DNA of 64,000 bases from NCBI GenBank assembly GCA_910574185.1, contig CAJSZQ010000007.1, positions 85,840 through 149,839 of the forward strand. The letters are read 5' to 3'. The notes under the pieces were generated by a model, which was not told where the DNA came from, searched no databases, and worked only from the letters and a program-made list of their open reading frames with translations. The DNA comes from Lachnospiraceae bacterium (lineage in GTDB: Bacteria; Bacillota; Clostridia; Lachnospirales; Lachnospiraceae). A program made the translations under genes and the position numbers. Positions 61,029-64,000 of the stretch are shown here, piece after piece. The first letter of the stretch is position 1, and each line of letters opens with the position of its first letter.

Positions 61029-62411
61029 TTAATGGTGACGTACAACCTCAAACCGTTCTAACCGTACCTGCGCCCTCTCCCCGATTCCTGCCTTCTGTTT
61101 TGCAATTGCAATCTGCTCTTCGACGGTATCTACACCGTCCAGATTTGGAAGCAATAGACCTTTTTTGTATCCCTTTGTTACCACTACTCCATAACGCCTG
61201 ACGTCCAGTTTGTCCGGAGAATCGATTTCCTCCGTATCCCCCAGCACATCCACGCTGATAATCAGCTTCTCCAATTCCTCCGGCTGGACAGGGGAAAATC
61301 TTGAATCCCTTACGGCGGCGCTAACGGCATTCTCCATAATTTCTTCCGCAACGGAGTCTTGAGCAGGCTGAATCGTACCGATACATCCCCTGAGTCTTCC
61401 CTCTTTCTTAATGGAAACAAATACGCCCGCTCTTTGTCTGTGCATTTCTTCTGGAAATTTCTCTGTAATCCTTCTCTTTCTTCCGGTTAAGATATAATCT
61501 TCGATGGTTTTCCGGGCAAGCCGCACATACGCGTCTTCTTCGGCTCGTATCTTTCGGATTCGTTCCCGCTCCTTTTCTTCATACCGCTCTTTAAAATTCC
61601 TCTGAGGATTCTTACCCGATATCTCATAAGTACAAATACCGTACCCCACGCCAAAGGGTCCTTCATAAGAAAGCTTCCGGCAGGAAACATCCATTCTGTC
61701 CAGCGCGCCTGCCATTACAGTAAAGGAGCGGTGTCCGCACTCACCCGCCTGCTCACAGAACCCTTCCGTAAAGTCAAACAGTTTCCCAAAATCACCGTTT
61801 GCCATCACATCCATGATACGTTCGTCATACTGCGGCCCTTCTTCCCTGTATCCGTAAGGACCGTCTTCTGTCAGCCTGTGAGATAAATCCCCGCTGGCAA
61901 TCACCACAACATTCCTGTCCAAAACCTCTGCGGTCTCCCGAATACGCTGTCCCAGCGCATAATGAGTAGAAAGAGAAAGACCGGAAAGCCCGATTCTAAC
62001 CAACTTATATTGCTTCCAGTACTGATTTACAAAATATAAGGGAACCATCGTTCCATGGTCTAACTGCCTGTTACGTTCTCCGGCAGTCCCCGCCGGCAGA
62101 TTCCCGGCCTCTGCAAGCTTGCAGAGATTTTCAATAAATTCTGTATCATACTTCACCTCCATCTGCACCTGTCCCGCCCGAAACTGCGCAAAATCCCCCT
62201 TGGCGCTAATCCCCGGCGATATATGGAAATAATCCGCATACATTATCTGATGTGGAGAAATCAAAACGATGGTTTCCGGCTTTAAGGCGGCAATCTCTCT
62301 GGCTGTCTCATGGTATGCGTCAATCGTATTCTGTATCTTTCTCTCCTCACCTTTACCAATCTCCGGTATAATAAGCGGCGGGTGCGGCGCCATACACGTT
62401 CCTGAAATCAT
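61029..62411 (-). CDS. AmmeMemoRadiSam system protein B-A fusion (Memo + AMMECR1)
   Basis: This 460-aa protein fuses a Memo-like domain (about 1-275; CMAPHPPLIIPEIGKGEE, ISPHQIMYADYFHISPG, ASGDLSHRLTEDGPYG, GHRSFTVMAGALD) to an AMMECR1 domain (about 290-460; GVFVSIKKEGRLRGCIGTIQ, AVRDSRFSPVQPEEL). Its expected third partner, the AmmeMemoRadiSam radical-SAM enzyme, is not in the window. The joint function is unknown. GGAGG precedes the ATG. Confidence 0.94.
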   Translation of the reverse strand: MISGTCMAPHPPLIIPEIGKGEERKIQNTIDAYHETAREIAALKPETIVLISPHQIMYADYFHISPGISAKGDFAQFRAGQVQMEVKYDTEFIENLCKLAEAGNLPAGTAGERNRQLDHGTMVPLYFVNQYWKQYKLVRIGLSGLSLSTHYALGQRIRETAEVLDRNVVVIASGDLSHRLTEDGPYGYREEGPQYDERIMDVMANGDFGKLFDFTEGFCEQAGECGHRSFTVMAGALDRMDVSCRKLSYEGPFGVGYGICTYEISGKNPQRNFKERYEEKERERIRKIRAEEDAYVRLARKTIEDYILTGRKRRITEKFPEEMHRQRAGVFVSIKKEGRLRGCIGTIQPAQDSVAEEIMENAVSAAVRDSRFSPVQPEELEKLIISVDVLGDTEEIDSPDKLDVRRYGVVVTKGYKKGLLLPNLDGVDTVEEQIAIAKQKAGIGERAQVRLERFEVVRHH

Positions 62412-62478
62412 AATAAACCTCCCTCATTATTTCTGGAATTTTATTTTCTCTAATCATTTCTACAGACAGTCAATCCGT

Positions 62479-62507
62479 TATCTACAAAGCATCATACTGC
62501 TTATCAA
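62479..62507 (-). promoter_or_regulatory. Possible promoter of the Memo-AMMECR1 gene
   Basis: On the minus strand TTGATA (62502-62507) and TAGATA (62479-62484) are 17 bp apart, about 70 bp upstream of the ATG. The -10 is weak. Confidence 0.3.
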
Positions 62508-62573
62508 AATCCAAGTCTCCTTAGCCTGTACCGCCATATGTGAACCTTATCAATCTGTTTTTATACTAACACA

Positions 62574-62605
62574 AAGACGCCCGGCTCGCAAGCCTTGGGC
62601 GTCTT
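62574..62605 (-). terminator. Hairpin terminator after the XRE gene
   Basis: AAGACGCCC (62574-62582) pairs with GGGCGTCTT (62597-62605), with an inner GGCT/AGCC. On the minus strand it is followed by TGTGTTAG, and it lies 5 bp past the XRE stop. Confidence 0.65.
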
Positions 62606-62609
62606 AATT

Positions 62610-63071
62610 CTATTTACTCTTTTCTTTTCGTCCCTTCCAAACTAAGGCCAAAATATCTTTCAATACGAGGAAAGAATCCAGCTCATTATATCCATATTTC
62701 TTTTCCAGTTCCTTTAACAGCTTATCCAGTTCCCTGGCATAGTAAGCCGTATCTACTTCCCCCTGATATCTGCCCAGAATCGGATATTTCTTACTCCATG
62801 CCTTTGTCCAGTCTATCTTGTCTGTTACCTTCTCACTGGTCTTGTCAATGATTTCCTGTATCTCTTTTACATCGATATCAAACTCAACCAATTCATCCAG
62901 CGACAGTCCGTAAAGAACCGCAAGCCTCTTAGACTGACAGATATCCGGCAGAGTCTCATCCGTCTCCCATTTTGAAACCGTCTGCCTGCTGATACCCAGC
63001 TTTTCTGCAACTTCCTCCTGTGACAATCCCTTTTTCTTCCTTGCATGAAATAAATGATTTCCTAAACTCAT
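62610..63071 (-). CDS. XRE-family helix-turn-helix regulator
   Basis: This 153-aa protein has an N-terminal HTH (LFHARKKKGLSQEEVAEKLGISRQTVSKWE) and a polar helical C-terminal half with ELDKLLKELEKKYGYNELDS. Such regulators in Lachnospiraceae often control a linked membrane protein; none is adjacent here. Its target is unknown. GGAGGAC precedes the ATG. It is a single gene with a terminator behind it and the GNAT gene 100 bp ahead. Confidence 0.92.
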   Translation of the reverse strand: MSLGNHLFHARKKKGLSQEEVAEKLGISRQTVSKWETDETLPDICQSKRLAVLYGLSLDELVEFDIDVKEIQEIIDKTSEKVTDKIDWTKAWSKKYPILGRYQGEVDTAYYARELDKLLKELEKKYGYNELDSFLVLKDILALVWKGRKEKSK

Positions 63072-63171
63072 AGCGCTGTCCTCCTTTCATGTTATGCTCT
63101 AATTATAGAATTTACACAGTAGGAATACTACCAACTTAGTCATTCACTTTCGCCCGTTTTATTAACAAAAT

Positions 63172-63681
63172 TTATATTTCTTTCAGTAACGCATACATCT
63201 TCATGTCAAGCACTTTACCATTCTTTACAGCGTTACTTCGCAACGTACCTTCATATTGAAAACCTGCTTTTTCCAGGACGCGACAAGACGCCGTATTATA
63301 CGCAAACGGCTCTGCATAAATACGAATAATATCACTTTTATCAAAAACATATTCACAAATCTGTTTGACAGCCTCAGTCATAATCCCCTTACCCCAAAAT
63401 TCCTCGGCTATGTAATAACCTAACTCGGCGGTCTGCCGGTGTATATTTCCCTGGCGCAAAATACTGATACTTCCGACTACCTGATTATCCGCCGTTATGG
63501 CAAAAGCAAAGGTTTCGTCTTCGTCCGCGGAAAGCATAGCATGAATATAGTCGATTCCGTCCTGTTCCGTATAAGGATACGGCAATCCGTCTCTTAAATT
63601 ATCCTGCACTTTTTTATTGGATAGAGACGCCGCCAAAGCTGCAGCGTCCGTCAAGTCCCATTTTTTGATTCTGCAAATCAT
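63172..63681 (-). CDS. GNAT N-acetyltransferase (RimJ/RimL-like)
   Basis: This 169-aa protein has WGKGIMTEAVKQICEYVF (acetyl-CoA site), AYNTASCRVLEKAGFQYEGT and a C-terminal KNGKVLDMKMYALL, the order of RimJ/RimL-type acetyltransferases. The substrate may be a protein N-terminus, an antibiotic or a small amine. AAGGAGG precedes the ATG. The upstream 60 bp separates it from the transposase fragment. Confidence 0.9.
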   Translation of the reverse strand: MICRIKKWDLTDAAALAASLSNKKVQDNLRDGLPYPYTEQDGIDYIHAMLSADEDETFAFAITADNQVVGSISILRQGNIHRQTAELGYYIAEEFWGKGIMTEAVKQICEYVFDKSDIIRIYAEPFAYNTASCRVLEKAGFQYEGTLRSNAVKNGKVLDMKMYALLKEI

Positions 63682-63741
63682 TATATACCTCCTTAAATAT
63701 GCTCTAATTCTAGTGTGCTGACCGCATTATATTTATACTAA

Positions 63742-64000
63742 TTATTTTGCCGCTGTTTCATCGAATTTGGGATAAAGCGATACCAGTTTGGTTCTGGCTT
63801 TATCCGTAGTAAATTGCCATTGGATACATGCCGCATGCCCATTACGATCCTGTTCCCACGCAGAGAGTTCTTGACGAAGCTTTTCTATATCGCTAATTCG
63901 CCGGGATAGACACTGGCGCGTCATTACATTAAGCTCTATTTCTGCAATATTCAACCAGCTTCCATGCTTCGGAGTATAGTGGATTTCCAATTTTCTGGCG
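63742..64000 (-). mobile_element. IS630-type transposase, C-terminal part (cut by window end)
   Basis: The frame is open to base 64000 (ARKLEIHYTPKHGSWLN...), so the gene continues outside. HYTPKHGSWLNIAEIELNVM is the C-terminal DDE block of IS630-family transposases, with the final Glu in AEIE. The following helical tail (RQCLSRRISDIEKLRQEL) and the stop at 63742 fit a normal C-terminus. No inverted repeat was clear between 63682 and 63741. Whether the copy is intact cannot be told. Confidence 0.85.

Overview
The window reads as chromosome from a spore-forming, anaerobic Firmicute of the Lachnospiraceae type (Blautia, Dorea or Mediterraneibacter-like). This is inferred from gene content and order: yqfC-yqfD-phoH-ybeY, miaB-mutS-mutL-miaA, radC-mreBCD-PBP2-minDE-rodA-mgsA, yggS-sepF-ylmH-lspA-rluD, and rplU-prp-rpmA-obgE-yhbY-nadD-yqeK-rsfS. 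Strong AGGAGG-type ribosome sites, several TTG/GTG starts, an FprA flavodiiron protein and many radical-SAM enzymes fit the same picture. No tRNA, rRNA, CRISPR array or prophage was seen. The species was not determined.

Layout. 1-5.3 kb: 3' part of a hybrid histidine kinase, a small membrane protein, a broken flotillin gene, a stand-alone superoxide-reductase-like domain and FprA. 5.3-10.4 kb: sporulation and RNA genes (yqfC, yqfD, phoH, ybeY, SpoVB-like flippase). 10.5-24.5 kb: a BofC-like protein, DUF896 and DUF4250 proteins, miaB, a CmpB-type membrane protein, mutS, mutL, miaA, a PLP lyase, two flavoproteins and a DUF4321 protein. 24.7-34.3 kb: the elongasome and division-site cluster, ending in mgsA and a lipoprotein D,D-carboxypeptidase. 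34.4-41.3 kb: DUF378, a radical-SAM protein, an HlyD-like protein with the SepF/YlmH division genes, lspA, rluD and a cytidylate-kinase-like protein. 41.4-47.7 kb: ttcA, a Xer-type recombinase, lexA with an SOS-type promoter, an ECF sigma/DUF4179 pair and a GNAT. 47.7-52.2 kb: the ribosomal protein, Obg and NAD cluster on the minus strand. 52.3-58.7 kb: asnA, an amidohydrolase, aspartate kinase, YbaK and a radical-SAM pair. 58.8-64 kb: a more accessory stretch with an AAA/PD-(D/E)XK protein, gene debris, an AmmeMemoRadiSam A+B fusion, an XRE regulator, a GNAT and the end of an IS630-type transposase running off the window.

The genes are mostly housekeeping: cell shape and division, mismatch repair, tRNA modification, ribosome assembly and sporulation. 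The least ordinary content is non-coding. Three giant foldback elements (22267-22476, 43461-43633, 50785-51028) share one conserved loop of about 114 nt, but each has its own long, nearly perfect arms that are unrelated between loci. Pairing changes in the loop look compensatory. Two other long foldbacks (24504-24665, 48389-48503) and a 128-bp direct-repeat-bounded segment at the kinase end are further candidate repeats. A cluster of four spaced 12-bp palindromes (46381-46479) looks like an operator array upstream of the ECF sigma gene. All functional readings here come from inspection; no database search was run.
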